From the NCBI GenBank assembly GCA_938049225.1, contig CALICM010000004.1, positions 1 to 64,000 of the forward strand: a DNA stretch of 64,000 bases, given 5' to 3'. Numbering within the stretch: position 1 is the stretch's first letter; each line of letters begins with the position of its first letter. This document shows, one piece after another, positions 22,820 to 32,769 of this stretch. The position numbers were made by a program, and so were the translations under genes. This DNA comes from an uncultured Paracoccaceae bacterium. Lineage in GTDB: Bacteria > Pseudomonadota > Alphaproteobacteria > Rhodobacterales > Rhodobacteraceae. Below the pieces are notes generated by a model. The model had not been told where the DNA came from. It searched no databases and saw only the letters and a list, made by a program, of their open reading frames with translations.

Positions 22820-25303
22820 TTATCGGGCGTCGGCGATCTGGATGTCTTGCAGGCCAAACTCCACACCCAAAACCTGGTCCGCTTCGCAACTGGCCAGATC
22901 AACCTGTAGGTCCGTATTGCGCACCAGCTCGGACTGCTCCGAACGCAGCACGCGGATCACCGGGGCAATCGCGCAGGCGGTTGCGTCCGCAACTTTCAAA
23001 TCGAAGTCCACGACACCGTTCTTTGTCCGAATCGTTTGAAAGATCGTATAGACCTCGGCCCGGACGCCCTCACCTTCAACCGGACCCAGCTGGGTCAGAT
23101 AACCGCCGCCGCTGCGACGGGCCAGGCGATAGTCGCGCGCATTTTCAGCCCAAATATAGTTCTCGCTATCGGGCTTGGCGTTGAATTCGCTGGTGTGCAG
23201 GTTCAGGTCGATCGTATCGGTCCAGACCACGCCGACACGGGTCATGTTCGACATGCCCTCGACGGTCTCGCGATCCACGGCCGAACCGCCATCCGGGAAA
23301 GAGACGCTGACGATCGCGTTGGTTGTAAGTGCGGGAACGACGAAGTTCGCAACGCCGTCCAAGTCTGTTTCCGCGGTGAAGACCAAACCTGCGTGTTCCA
23401 CCAGGAACTGCTGCTCGGGGCGGCAAGGCGACGACAATGATGCCACCAACTCAGCGCCCGCGCTTACTTGCAAGGACAGATCGATATTGCAAGACACGGC
23501 ACCTTCGCTGCCGGACGGGGCGAGCTGGGGCAGGTTCAAGCTGACGCGTGGTGCCTCGGCCAGGCCGGCATCGGGTGCTAGCGCGGCCACTTCGGTTTCG
23601 GGCTGCGCATCCTCGGCAGGGGCAGGGGCGTCGCCAGCTGCAACTGTTTCGCCTACAGGCGCTTCAACCTGGGCTGCTTCCGGCGCTTTGGCGGGCTGGG
23701 CCGGGGCAGTCCGCAGCACGAAACTATCAGTGCTGGTGTCAATCGAGGCCACGACCACTGGCGCGCTGGTCTGTACCCGGCTTGGCCCCCGGTCCCCTGA
23801 ACCGACTCCCAAGTCAACCGAGGTTTCCTCCGCAACCTCGGCAGCCAAACCTAACTCTGACACCAAAGCCGTTTCACGCGGGCGCGGGGCACTGGTGTTC
23901 GACGGGATCTGGGCAACCTCGGCTTGAGGCTCGGACGGGGCAAACAACGCTTTGGCCGCCGAAACAGTGGCGCCAAAAACCGTGTTGCTGCGGACCAGGC
24001 TGGCCAAGACGCCCGAATCGTTTGGCGCCGCGTTGATCGGCGCTTCAGCGGCGGTCGGCTCGATCACTTGCGCATCGGGGGCAACTTCCACCGTCTCGGG
24101 CTGCGCGGCAGGCTGCGGCGCGACCTGAGGCTGCGTCTGAACAGTAGGCTGTGCGTTAAAGCTGGGCTGCGTCTGCGGATTAGCGACCACCGGGGCTGAA
24201 GGCTGCAACGCGGAGAGTTGGAATGGCTGCTCTTGCTGAGGCTGCGGCGGCTCGATTCCCGCGACCACTGTCGGTGCTTCAACAGGCTGCGGTACTGCCA
24301 CAGGTGCCTCCGCGGGTGCCGTTCCAACGATGGGCAATTGGGTAATCCCGGTGATCGGGGCGCCCTGGTCGGGCGCTGCAGGGGCGGTCACGCCACCCGG
24401 CGCCTCAGCCAGCTGTGATGCGGGTGCGGCGGGGCGCGAAGAAGGTGACGGCGCGCTTGGCTGCGCGTTAGGCGCAGGCGCGGGCGCAAATCCTTGCTGC
24501 GGCAAGGGGGACAGTGTCGTCGGACGGCCGGGACGCGCCTGAGGTGTTGCGTCGGTGGCAGCAGCCATCGCGATGCCAGCATCCTGGCCACCCAAGTCAG
24601 GGGCAGACATGCTGGTACCAATGACAGATACCGACCCGCTGCGGGCGGAACCGCGCGAGACGTTAACCGAACTGTCGGTATTATTGGCATCCGCGACCGT
24701 AATAGACGTGCCCTCTTGACCGATTCGGCGCACCTCGGCGGTGGCCTCACTGGGGGTCAGCACCTCGGCGGTCGAGGGCAACGTCAAACGCAGCGGGCGT
24801 GCCATCGAGAATTGCGGGGACTGCTCTTCAGGCGACATGCCCTGCGCCACCGACACCACGATCGCAGGGGAGCCATCCTCGCCCGCGACCGCCAGACCGC
24901 CCTCAGCCGGAACGATGGTCAGGGTTATTGGCACAGTTTTGCAGTCCCCTTCCCAGGGCACGCAGTAGGACATCGCCACATCGCCCGAGCAGCTGGCACT
25001 TTCAGAGTATTGAATCGCCCCAGCGACGGGCGCGGCAAATCCACAGTTCGGCGCCTCGACAATCTTGAGTTCTGAGGCATCAATGGCGTCTGCATTCTTG
25101 TCGTTCAGGAGCACATCAAGCGATTGAACGCGCCCAGCGCGCAAAGCAAAGCTGTCCGGATTTCCAGAATAGCTGCCGTCGCCACCAAAAATCGACGCGC
25201 CATTCTCGCCCCGCTGGAGAATCGCACCGATTCCCACCAGCAGCAACAAAGCCGTAAACACTGTCATCATACGGTCGTCTAGTTTCACAACCGATGCCTC
25301 CAC
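22820..25303 (-). CDS. Large Ala/Pro-rich exported or membrane-anchored protein of unknown function
   Basis: An 827-residue protein that I cannot assign to a function. A hydrophobic helix (MMTVFTALLLLVGIGAIL) near residues 12-30 would anchor it or act as a signal. Residues 40-150 form a Cys-containing domain (NCGFAAPV, SCSGDVAMSYCVPWEGDC). Residues 230-580 are low-complexity Pro/Ala/Gln/Glu-rich linker. The last 230 residues look folded again, with SCNIDLSLQVSAGAELVASL and GVVWTDTIDLNLHTSEFNAK. Its position downstream of secA is familiar from Rhodobacterales genomes, where it is sometimes labelled translocase; nothing in the sequence supports a translocase. Confidence 0.8.
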   Translation of the reverse strand: MEASVVKLDDRMMTVFTALLLLVGIGAILQRGENGASIFGGDGSYSGNPDSFALRAGRVQSLDVLLNDKNADAIDASELKIVEAPNCGFAAPVAGAIQYSESASCSGDVAMSYCVPWEGDCKTVPITLTIVPAEGGLAVAGEDGSPAIVVSVAQGMSPEEQSPQFSMARPLRLTLPSTAEVLTPSEATAEVRRIGQEGTSITVADANNTDSSVNVSRGSARSGSVSVIGTSMSAPDLGGQDAGIAMAAATDATPQARPGRPTTLSPLPQQGFAPAPAPNAQPSAPSPSSRPAAPASQLAEAPGGVTAPAAPDQGAPITGITQLPIVGTAPAEAPVAVPQPVEAPTVVAGIEPPQPQQEQPFQLSALQPSAPVVANPQTQPSFNAQPTVQTQPQVAPQPAAQPETVEVAPDAQVIEPTAAEAPINAAPNDSGVLASLVRSNTVFGATVSAAKALFAPSEPQAEVAQIPSNTSAPRPRETALVSELGLAAEVAEETSVDLGVGSGDRGPSRVQTSAPVVVASIDTSTDSFVLRTAPAQPAKAPEAAQVEAPVGETVAAGDAPAPAEDAQPETEVAALAPDAGLAEAPRVSLNLPQLAPSGSEGAVSCNIDLSLQVSAGAELVASLSSPCRPEQQFLVEHAGLVFTAETDLDGVANFVVPALTTNAIVSVSFPDGGSAVDRETVEGMSNMTRVGVVWTDTIDLNLHTSEFNAKPDSENYIWAENARDYRLARRSGGGYLTQLGPVEGEGVRAEVYTIFQTIRTKNGVVDFDLKVADATACAIAPVIRVLRSEQSELVRNTDLQVDLASCEADQVLGVEFGLQDIQIADAR

Positions 25304-25672
25304 ATGGTCCTAATTCGTCTAGTCTGTAAGAGAATACTCTTTAACTCTAGACGCTTACGGCGCCATTCTCAACCACTGCGCTTTCTCTGCCACACCCCTG
25401 GCTAAGCGGCCTTCAACAAACTCTTAAAACGTCTAGCGCGCAAGTGCGGCAACAATAAGTCCGAACTGCCTTTTTTCTTAACATAGTAAGGCCCTTATGC
25501 CCAATATGGCATTCAGTTTCGGGGGCTTGGGCGGCCCGTCATCGGCGGTTTCAAGCCGTTCTCAGCGCGCCACGGCGTGTCGACTTAAGCGCGAATTTGG
25601 TGCGTTCTGCCTCTCGTATGCCCGAAATACACATTCTGACATACAGATACCCAGAAATGATGCTGCAACGCG
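25304..25672. other. Intergenic region between secA and the large unknown gene
   Basis: About 370 bases, AT-richer near 25440-25500 (TTTTTTCTTAACATAGTAAGG). It must hold the secA transcription end and the promoter of the downstream minus-strand gene. I see no open frame, tRNA, repeat or strong hairpin. Confidence 0.4.
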
Positions 25673-28366
25673 TTAAGCACGCCCGTGGCAATGTTTGAAC
25701 TTGCTGCCGGAACCACAGGGACAGGGTTCATTCCGCCCCGTCGACGCCCATTCCGCTGGCATTTCATCGTCCTCGCCAGTCGCAGCACCTGCCAAGGCGG
25801 TGGCCCCCTCAGCAACGGCCCCTGCCGCGGCCTGTGCCTGTTGCGCTTGCAACTGTTCGATCAGGGCCCGTTGCTCTTCTTCCGTCATCAACTTGATGTG
25901 CGCCAACTGACGCGTGACATCGATCCGTAAACGGTTCAGCAGGTTCTCGAAGAGCGTGAAACCTTCGGTTTTGTATTCGTTCAGTGGATCGCGTTGGGCG
26001 TAGCCCCGGAAGCCAACGACCGAGCGCAGGTGTTCCAGTGTCAGCAGATGGTCGCGCCAGTTTTGGTCGATGGTTTGCAGCAGGACCTGCTTTTCAACCT
26101 GGCGCATCGCATCCGGCCCATATTGCGCGACCTTCTTGGCCATCGCTTTATCCGCTTCCGACACCAAACGTTCGCGGAAGACCTCGTCATCGACACCTTC
26201 TTCCTCGGCCCAGGCGATGATCGGCAGATCCAGATCAAAAATGCGGATCACCTCGGCATACAGCGCCTCGGCGGTCCATTGGTCGGCATAGGCTTTGGCG
26301 GGGATATGCTCGGCCACCAGATCGTCGATCACCTGATCGCGCATGTCCTTGACGACCTCGGACAGGTCATTGTCCTCCATGATCTCGCGGCGCTGCTCGA
26401 AGATGGTCTTTCGCTGGTCGTTCATCACATCGTCGAACTTCAGCAGGTTCTTGCGGATATCGAAGTTGCGCGCCTCGACTTTTTTCTGAGCCTTCTCGAG
26501 CGCTTTGTTGATCCAAGGGTGGACGATTGCCTCCCCCTCTTCCATGCCCAGCCGCTTGAGCATACTGTCCAGGCGGTCCGAGCCAAAGATCCGCATCAGA
26601 TCGTCTTCCAAACTCACGTAGAACAACGTCTTGCCCGGATCGCCCTGACGGCCCGAGCGGCCCCGCAGCTGGTTGTCGATCCGGCGGCTTTCGTGGCGTT
26701 CGGTCGCCAAGACAAACAACCCACCGGCCTCGATCGCCTTTTGCTTGGCTTCGGCGATTTGCGCCTCGACCCGGGCACGAATGGCCACCGGGTCGGCGTC
26801 CTCGCCAGCGGCGTCGATTTGCTTTTGGATCTCGGCTTCCATATTGCCGCCCAATTGGATGTCAGTGCCGCGGCCCGCCATATTGGTGGCGATAGTGACA
26901 GCACCGGGCACCCCAGCCTGGGCAATGATCTCGGCTTCTTGCTCGTGGAAGCGGGCATTTAGAACCTGATGCGGCACATCCGCTTTTTTCAGCAATTCCG
27001 AGATATATTCAGATTTCTCGATCGAGATCGTGCCAACCAGGGTGGGTTGGTTCTTGTCATGCGCCTTTTTGATACGCTCCACCACCGCGTCATATTTTTC
27101 ACGCTGGGTGCGATAGACACGGTCGTCCATATCCTCGCGCATGATCGGCTTGTTGGTCGGGACCTCGACAACGCCCAGGCCATAGATCGTCTGGAATTCC
27201 TCAGCCTCGGTCTGGGCGGTCCCGGTCATCCCACCCAATTTCTCGTACAGCCGGAAGTAGTTCTGGAAGGTCACGCTGGCGAGGGTCACGTTCTCGGGCT
27301 TGATGCTGACACCTTCTTTGGCCTCAAGCGCCTGATGCAAGCCGTCGGACAGGCGGCGGCCCTCCATCATGCGGCCAGTGAATTCGTCGATCAGCATCAC
27401 TTCGTCATTGCGGACAATATAGTCCTTGTCGCGCGTGAAAAGCTTGTGCGCGCGCAGGCCCTGGGTCGCGTGGTGCACCAGCGTGGTGCTTTCGGGATCA
27501 TAGAGCGAGGCGTCTTGGTCCAGCAGACCCACCACGTGCAGCTGCTTCTCGAGAAACTCGTTACCCGCATCGGTCAGGGTCGTCTGACGCGTTTTTTCGT
27601 CCAACTCGAAATGCTCGTCGGTCAACTCGGGGATCAACTTGTCGATCTGGGTGTAAAGCTCGGTCCGGTCTTCGGTGGGGCCCGAGATGATCAGGGGCGT
27701 CCGCGCTTCGTCGATCAGGATGCTGTCCACCTCGTCGACAATCGCGAAATAGTGATCGCGCTGGAACAGATCGGCAATCTCGGACTTCATATTGTCGCGC
27801 AGGTAATCAAAACCGAACTCGTTGTTCGTGCCATAGACGACATCGCAGCGATAGGCGGCGATCTTGTCGGCGTTCTCCATGTTCGGCACAACGACGCCAC
27901 AGGTAATCCCAAGTGCTGCGTAAACCTTGTTCATCCACTCAGCATCACGACGAGCCAGATAGTCGTTGACGGTCACCACATGTACGCCGCGACCGGTCAG
28001 CGCGTTCAGATAAACGGGCAATGTCGCCATCAGCGTCTTGCCTTCGCCGGTTTTCATCTCGGAAATATCGCCTTGATGCAAAAAGATCCCGCCCATCAAC
28101 TGAACGTCATAGGGGCGCAAGCCAAGCGTTCGAAACGCAGCCTCGCGCGCATTGGCAAAGGCTTCGGGCAGCAGATCGTCCAGGCTTTCGCCCTTTTCCA
28201 GACGGTCGCGGAACTCTTGGGTCTTGGCGATGATTTGTTCGTCGCTCAGCGTTTGGAATTCCGGTTCCAGCGCGTTGATCCGCGCCACCTGCGGGCGCAC
28301 CGACTTGATCTTGCGGTCATTTGGGGTGCCCAGCACCGCCTTTTTGATCGTCCCAAGGCCGAGCAT
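25673..28366 (-). CDS. secA: Preprotein translocase ATPase SecA
   Basis: An 897-residue motor of the Sec pathway, working at the inner membrane with SecYEG. Walker A is [36 protein letters not shown] carries Walker [27 protein letters not shown] and [10 protein letters not shown] are helicase motifs IV-VI. The C-terminus ends in the zinc-binding SEC-C motif [17 protein letters not shown], after an Ala/Gln-rich linker. Length and domains are normal. It is divergent from a periplasmic parvulin-type isomerase gene, itself a Sec substrate. Confidence 0.98.
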   Translation of the reverse strand: MLGLGTIKKAVLGTPNDRKIKSVRPQVARINALEPEFQTLSDEQIIAKTQEFRDRLEKGESLDDLLPEAFANAREAAFRTLGLRPYDVQLMGGIFLHQGDISEMKTGEGKTLMATLPVYLNALTGRGVHVVTVNDYLARRDAEWMNKVYAALGITCGVVVPNMENADKIAAYRCDVVYGTNNEFGFDYLRDNMKSEIADLFQRDHYFAIVDEVDSILIDEARTPLIISGPTEDRTELYTQIDKLIPELTDEHFELDEKTRQTTLTDAGNEFLEKQLHVVGLLDQDASLYDPESTTLVHHATQGLRAHKLFTRDKDYIVRNDEVMLIDEFTGRMMEGRRLSDGLHQALEAKEGVSIKPENVTLASVTFQNYFRLYEKLGGMTGTAQTEAEEFQTIYGLGVVEVPTNKPIMREDMDDRVYRTQREKYDAVVERIKKAHDKNQPTLVGTISIEKSEYISELLKKADVPHQVLNARFHEQEAEIIAQAGVPGAVTIATNMAGRGTDIQLGGNMEAEIQKQIDAAGEDADPVAIRARVEAQIAEAKQKAIEAGGLFVLATERHESRRIDNQLRGRSGRQGDPGKTLFYVSLEDDLMRIFGSDRLDSMLKRLGMEEGEAIVHPWINKALEKAQKKVEARNFDIRKNLLKFDDVMNDQRKTIFEQRREIMEDNDLSEVVKDMRDQVIDDLVAEHIPAKAYADQWTAEALYAEVIRIFDLDLPIIAWAEEEGVDDEVFRERLVSEADKAMAKKVAQYGPDAMRQVEKQVLLQTIDQNWRDHLLTLEHLRSVVGFRGYAQRDPLNEYKTEGFTLFENLLNRLRIDVTRQLAHIKLMTEEEQRALIEQLQAQQAQAAAGAVAEGATALAGAATGEDDEMPAEWASTGRNEPCPCGSGSKFKHCHGRA

Positions 28367-28607
28367 AGACGTTCCGTTCCTGTTCCGGGGGTCGCGCCAG
28401 GCGGCTGCAACCCGTTCAATCCACAGGCGGCGCGACTGGTCTTGTTCGTCCAGTGCGATACGTCTACATGAACGGGACGGTCCGGCGCGCCAGCCTTTTT
28501 CCTAAGGTCGAAGCCCATGTAAGCGGCACGTAGGGACCTGTCAACGCCACCCCCCGCCTGGGGCCAGACAACCGCCGCGCTCTGCCGTGCTGACCAGAGA
28601 GATCTTT

Positions 28608-29510
28608 ATGAAACCTATCTTCGCCCTTAACACGCTGCTTGCAGTGTCGCTCAGTTTTGCCCTGCCCAGCCTGGCGCAGGAAACCACGACCGAAACCCAG
28701 ACGGAAACGACCGAAGCCGAGGCGCCGGCGGTCCCGGTCACAGTCGACACCGTGGTTGCCCGGATCGGCGATCACGAAATCACCATGGGTCACGTTATCG
28801 TCGTCCGCCAACAACTGCCCCAGCAGTATGCACAGCTGCCCGATGATGTTCTGTTCTCGGGCATCGTGGATCAATTGGTGGATCAGTATTTGCTGAGCAG
28901 CCAAGTGGACGAGGCGGACCTGGCCCTGCCCCTGGCACTGCGGATCGAAAACGAGCGGAGGGCGATCCTGGCAACCTCGGAAATCGGGCGCGTGATCGAG
29001 GCGGCTGTCACCGAGGAAGATATCCAAGCGGCCTATGACGAGGCCTATGGCGATGTCGAGCCGACACAAGAGTATAATGCCTCGCATATTCTGGTCGAAA
29101 CCGAAGAGGAAGCCGCCGAACTGGTAACCGAGTTAGAGGGCGGTGCGGATTTCGCGACGCTGGCGCAAGAGCGTTCGACTGGGCCCTCGGGGCCAAATGG
29201 CGGCGAGCTGGGATGGTTCGGCAAGGGCAGCATGGTGCCTGAGTTCGAGAACGAAGTGATCTCGCTTGAGGTTGGCACCGTATCCGCCCCGGTGAAAACC
29301 GACTTCGGCTGGCACGTCATCCGCCTGAACGAAACCCGCGACGTGCCCCCACCCGCCCTCGAGCAAGTGCAAGGCGAGTTGGTGGGCGAGTTAAACCAAA
29401 AGGCGATCGCGGATCGTATTGCAGCGCTGCGCGACGAGACCGGGACCGAAGTGCTGATCGAGGGTCTGCCCACGGACGCCTTTCGGGACGACAGCCTGCT
29501 TATCGAGTAG
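28608..29510 (+). CDS. Periplasmic parvulin-type peptidyl-prolyl isomerase
   Basis: A 300-residue secreted isomerase. The signal peptide MKPIFALNTLLAVSLSFALP ends near LAQE. An acidic linker and a SurA-like N-terminal helical domain follow. The parvulin domain runs from about 150 to 250: ASHILVETEEEAAEL, ERSTGPSGPNGGELGWFGKG, and FGWHVIRLNETRDV. It should assist folding of outer-membrane or periplasmic proteins. The start was put at MKPIF because AGAGAG lies before it; a start seven codons earlier is less likely. It is followed by argJ after only five bases. Confidence 0.92.
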   Translation: MKPIFALNTLLAVSLSFALPSLAQETTTETQTETTEAEAPAVPVTVDTVVARIGDHEITMGHVIVVRQQLPQQYAQLPDDVLFSGIVDQLVDQYLLSSQVDEADLALPLALRIENERRAILATSEIGRVIEAAVTEEDIQAAYDEAYGDVEPTQEYNASHILVETEEEAAELVTELEGGADFATLAQERSTGPSGPNGGELGWFGKGSMVPEFENEVISLEVGTVSAPVKTDFGWHVIRLNETRDVPPPALEQVQGELVGELNQKAIADRIAALRDETGTEVLIEGLPTDAFRDDSLLIE

Positions 29511-29515
29511 GCGCC

Positions 29516-30769
29516 ATGGTCGGCACGCTGCCCGTCTCGCCCCTGGCCCCAAAGGCGGGGTTTCCAAAGCTGCCTGTGATCGCGGGAGTGACCTTTGCCA
29601 GCCTGGCGGCGGGTGTGAAGTATCTTGACCGCGATGACGTGATGTTGGCGCGGATCGCACCCGGCAGCAGCATCGCGGGGGTCTTCACCCAGTCCGCCAC
29701 CCGGGCCGCCCCCGTGCTGTGGTGTCAGGCGTGTTTGTCCCAGGCGCCGCAGGCGGATCAGGGATTTGCGATCCTGGTGAATTCGGGCAACGCGAACGCC
29801 TTTACGGGGCAGCGTGGTTTAGAGGATTGCGAGACGATTGCCGCAGCGGTGGCCGATGTGCTGGACATTCCATCACAGCACGTCTTCATGGCCTCGACCG
29901 GGGTGATCGGCGAGCCGCTGCCTGCCAGCCGCATTACAGATGTGCTGTCGGCCCTTGTCGCTGGGCTGACGTCGCAGGGTGCGGCTGGGGCCGCGGCCGC
30001 GATCATGACGACCGACACTTTTCCCAAAGGCGCCGGGACCCAGGTTCAAATCGGCGAAAGGTCCGTGTCGATTGCAGGCTTTGCCAAGGGATCGGGGATG
30101 ATCGCGCCGGATATGGCGACGATGCTGGGCTATGTCTTTACAGATGCGAAGGTTTCGGCACGCGTTTTGCAGACCATTCTGGCCGATGTAACCCAGCGCA
30201 CGTTCAACGCAATCACAGTGGATAGCGACACCTCAACCTCGGACACGGTAATGCTGGTGGCGACGGGCCAGGCCCAGATGCCGGTGATTGACGACCACGA
30301 GAGTGTCGAGGCGCGGACGCTTTCCAGGGCGCTTGAATCGGTGATGCTGGATTTGGCCCATCAGATCGTGCGCGACGGCGAAGGCGCCACAAAATTCGTT
30401 GAAGTGACCGTACTTGGGGCAGAATCGGATGCCTCGGCTCGCGTGGTGGCCAAGGCGATCGGCAATTCTCCGCTGGTCAAAACGGCGATCGCGGGAGAGG
30501 ACCCGAATTGGGGCCGGATCGTGATGGCCATTGGAAAGGCCGGCGAACCCGCAGACCGGGACCGGATCGGTATTTGGTTTGGGGATATTCTGGTGGCAGA
30601 AAACGGCTGGGTCAGCCCAGGATATTCCGAAAACGACGGGGCTGCATACATGCAGAAACCTGAATTGCAAATCACGGTGGATTTGGGCATCGGCCCGGGC
30701 CAGGCCACGATTTGGACTTGCGATCTGACGCATCAATATATCACAATCAACGCTGACTATCGCTCGTGA
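29516..30769 (+). CDS. argJ: Bifunctional ornithine acetyltransferase / N-acetylglutamate synthase
   Basis: A 417-residue ArgJ of arginine biosynthesis that recycles the acetyl group between N-acetylornithine and glutamate. The self-cleavage site lies in MIAPDMATMLGYVFTDA (between Ala and Thr). Other markers are VNSGNANAFTG, TGVIGEPLP, TTDTFPKGA and EDPNWGRIVMAIGK. The cleaved alpha and beta chains form the active enzyme in the cytosol. It lies between the isomerase and mutT, sharing GTGA with mutT, so these are likely cotranscribed. Confidence 0.97.
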   Translation: MVGTLPVSPLAPKAGFPKLPVIAGVTFASLAAGVKYLDRDDVMLARIAPGSSIAGVFTQSATRAAPVLWCQACLSQAPQADQGFAILVNSGNANAFTGQRGLEDCETIAAAVADVLDIPSQHVFMASTGVIGEPLPASRITDVLSALVAGLTSQGAAGAAAAIMTTDTFPKGAGTQVQIGERSVSIAGFAKGSGMIAPDMATMLGYVFTDAKVSARVLQTILADVTQRTFNAITVDSDTSTSDTVMLVATGQAQMPVIDDHESVEARTLSRALESVMLDLAHQIVRDGEGATKFVEVTVLGAESDASARVVAKAIGNSPLVKTAIAGEDPNWGRIVMAIGKAGEPADRDRIGIWFGDILVAENGWVSPGYSENDGAAYMQKPELQITVDLGIGPGQATIWTCDLTHQYITINADYRS

Positions 30770-31167
30770 CCGACGTCGTTTTGGTGTCGGCCGTTGCCCT
30801 GATTGACGCGGACGGCCGCGTACTTTTGGCACAGCGCCCACCTGGTAAGTCCATGGAAGGGTTATGGGAATTCCCGGGCGGCAAGGTCGAGCGGGGCGAG
30901 ACACCCGAAGCTGCTTTGATCCGTGAACTGCACGAGGAACTGGGGATCGACACTTGGGAAAGTTGCCTGGCCCCCCTCACTTTCGCCTCACACAGCTATC
31001 CGGACTTCCATTTGCTGATGCCGCTGTTCGCCTGTCGGAAATGGCGCGGTACGCCACGACCGCGCGAAGGACAGGTGCTGCGCTGGGCCGCGCCTAAGCG
31101 GTTGAAAGATTTCCCCATGCCGCCCGCCGACATCCCGTTGATCCCGATTTTGCGCGACTGGCTTTAA
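30766..31167 (+). CDS. mutT: MutT-type Nudix hydrolase (8-oxo-dGTP diphosphatase)
   Basis: A 133-residue Nudix protein. The Nudix box is complete: GGKVERGETPEAALIRELHEELGI, where REL-HEEL carries the metal-binding glutamates. The N-terminal strand VSAVALIDADGRVLLAQRP is typical of MutT. It should remove oxidised guanine nucleotides from the pool. The GTG start overlaps the argJ stop by four bases. Confidence 0.93.
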   Translation: MTDVVLVSAVALIDADGRVLLAQRPPGKSMEGLWEFPGGKVERGETPEAALIRELHEELGIDTWESCLAPLTFASHSYPDFHLLMPLFACRKWRGTPRPREGQVLRWAAPKRLKDFPMPPADIPLIPILRDWL

Positions 31168-31312
31168 CTCGATTTTAGCCTTGACATGCCAAAACTGTGT
31201 GCTCACGGCCCCGGAACATCTATTTGAAGACAAGCGCACTTGTTTCGCGCTCGAAATGCGTCACATTTAACCCAGGCGCCGCAGAGTGCCGCCTTAGGTT
31301 GGGAGACCCGGA

Positions 31313-31477
31313 ATGTTGCAAACGATTATTACTGCCAGTCACATATCGGTTCAGGGTGAGTTCGTAAAACACATGTCAGATGGCCGCGTCATGGTGCGTG
31401 TCGGCCGAACGCAGTTCATCGGAAATCCTATTCGGACCATGAATCACAGCGCTGGATATATGAGCGTCGCAAGCTGA
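31313..31477 (+). CDS. Small conserved-looking protein, 54 residues
   Basis: A short frame of 54 codons with GGGAG six bases before the ATG. The product begins MLQTIITASHISVQGEFV, continues HMSDGRVMVRVGRTQFIGNP and ends SAGYMSVAS. It has no signal peptide and no domain I recognise. The ribosome site, the start position and a hairpin downstream support a real gene, but composition alone cannot prove it. It stands alone between mutT and hemH. Confidence 0.6.
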   Translation: MLQTIITASHISVQGEFVKHMSDGRVMVRVGRTQFIGNPIRTMNHSAGYMSVAS

Positions 31478-31497
31478 TCGCTATCTCGAAAAACTGA

Positions 31498-31536
31498 CAC
31501 CCACCGCTTGGCAGAAGTGGTGGTGTCGGAGCTTTT
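31498..31536 (+). terminator. Imperfect hairpin after the 54-residue gene
   Basis: GACACCCACCGCTT pairs imperfectly with AAGTGGTGGTGTC, and CTTTT follows shortly after. A plausible intrinsic terminator for the small gene. Confidence 0.45.
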
Positions 31537-31596
31537 GTGAAGAGCACTGGCGCACAGCGGTGACTTTGCCCGTTTAAGGTAATGGGCGCGCCTTTG

Positions 31597-32715
31597 CTAA
31601 AGGGCATCAGCCCGAACCCACCCAGACAATTCCTGGCCGATCACAGCCATCATCATGGCAATATGCGCATCATCATCGTTAAGGCAGGGGATATAGGTGA
31701 AGCTTTCGCCGCCGGCCTCCTCGAAGCTTTCTTTAATCTCTTCGTTGATCTCCTCCAGAGTCTCGACACAGTCCGAGCTGAAGGCAGGCGCCATGATCGC
31801 GATGCGTTTCTTTCCCCCTTCGGCCAAGCGGGCGACCTCCTCGACCGTATAGGGCTGCAGCCATTCCTCGGGGCCGAACTTCGATTGGAAGGTGGTCTTG
31901 ATCTGCGCGTCATCCCACCCCAGCCGCTCGCGCAGCAGGCGCGTGGTTTTCTGGCATTGGCAGTGGTACGGATCGCCTTCCAACAGATAGCGCCGCGGCA
32001 CGCCGTGGTACGAGGTCACAAGGATATCGGGACGGGTTTCCAACCCTGCATAGGTCCGCTCGACCGATTGCGCCAACGCCTCGATATACAGCGGACTGTC
32101 GTAATAGGCCGCGACCGTGCGGATCGACGGCTGCCAGTTCATCTTCATCAGCACACGGAACGCCTGGTCACAGGCCGTCGCCGTCGTGGGTGCGGAATAC
32201 TGCGGATAGAGCGGGAAAAATACGATCTTTTCACAGCCCTGATCCTTGAGCCGTTCGATCACGTCCTTGGTCGACGGATTGCCGTAGCGCATGCAGAAAT
32301 CGACGATCACATCATCGCCATAACGGGCTTGGACCTGCGCGGCCACTTTGGTCGCTTGGTTGCGGGTGATCGTCAGCAGCGGGCTTTCGTCGTCCTTAGT
32401 GTTCCAAATCCCGCGATACGCCTCGCCCGAGGAAAACGGGCGTTTGGTCAAAATGATCAGTTGCAACAGTGGCTGCCACAGCCAGGGCGAGTAGTCGATG
32501 ACGCGGCGGTCCGAGAGAAACTCGTTCAAATAGCGCCGCATGGACCAGTAGTCATGATTGTCGGGCGTGCCCAGGTTAGACAGGATCACCCCGATCTTGG
32601 CCTTGGGCACAGCAGGATGGTCGGCAGCGGCGTGGGTCAAACGCCCCTCGCCGGGGTGCACGGGGCAAAGCTTGTCGGTGTCAGGGTCCGTGGCGGTCAT
32701 CCGGGCGTCATACAT
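31597..32715 (-). CDS. hemH: Ferrochelatase
   Basis: A 372-residue ferrochelatase that inserts Fe(II) into protoporphyrin IX at the end of haem synthesis. Motifs are IGVILSNLGTPDNHDYWSM, FPLYPQYSAPTTAT, VTSYHGVPRRYLLEGDPYHC with the catalytic His, QSKFGPEEWLQPYT and MAPAFSSDCVETLEEI. AGGAGG lies five bases before the ATG chosen; a GTG two codons earlier is unnecessary. The N-terminus carries an extra 35-residue segment compared with compact ferrochelatases. Confidence 0.96.
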   Translation of the reverse strand: MYDARMTATDPDTDKLCPVHPGEGRLTHAAADHPAVPKAKIGVILSNLGTPDNHDYWSMRRYLNEFLSDRRVIDYSPWLWQPLLQLIILTKRPFSSGEAYRGIWNTKDDESPLLTITRNQATKVAAQVQARYGDDVIVDFCMRYGNPSTKDVIERLKDQGCEKIVFFPLYPQYSAPTTATACDQAFRVLMKMNWQPSIRTVAAYYDSPLYIEALAQSVERTYAGLETRPDILVTSYHGVPRRYLLEGDPYHCQCQKTTRLLRERLGWDDAQIKTTFQSKFGPEEWLQPYTVEEVARLAEGGKKRIAIMAPAFSSDCVETLEEINEEIKESFEEAGGESFTYIPCLNDDDAHIAMMMAVIGQELSGWVRADAL

Positions 32716-32769
32716 GATCACCTCCTGGCGTCAAATGTCCCTTTTAACCTAAGCCAGCGGGTAGAGGGG

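Noticed and set aside
26969-28471. 500-codon frame antisense to secA
   Set aside because: A shadow of secA codon bias; no motif and no start signal.
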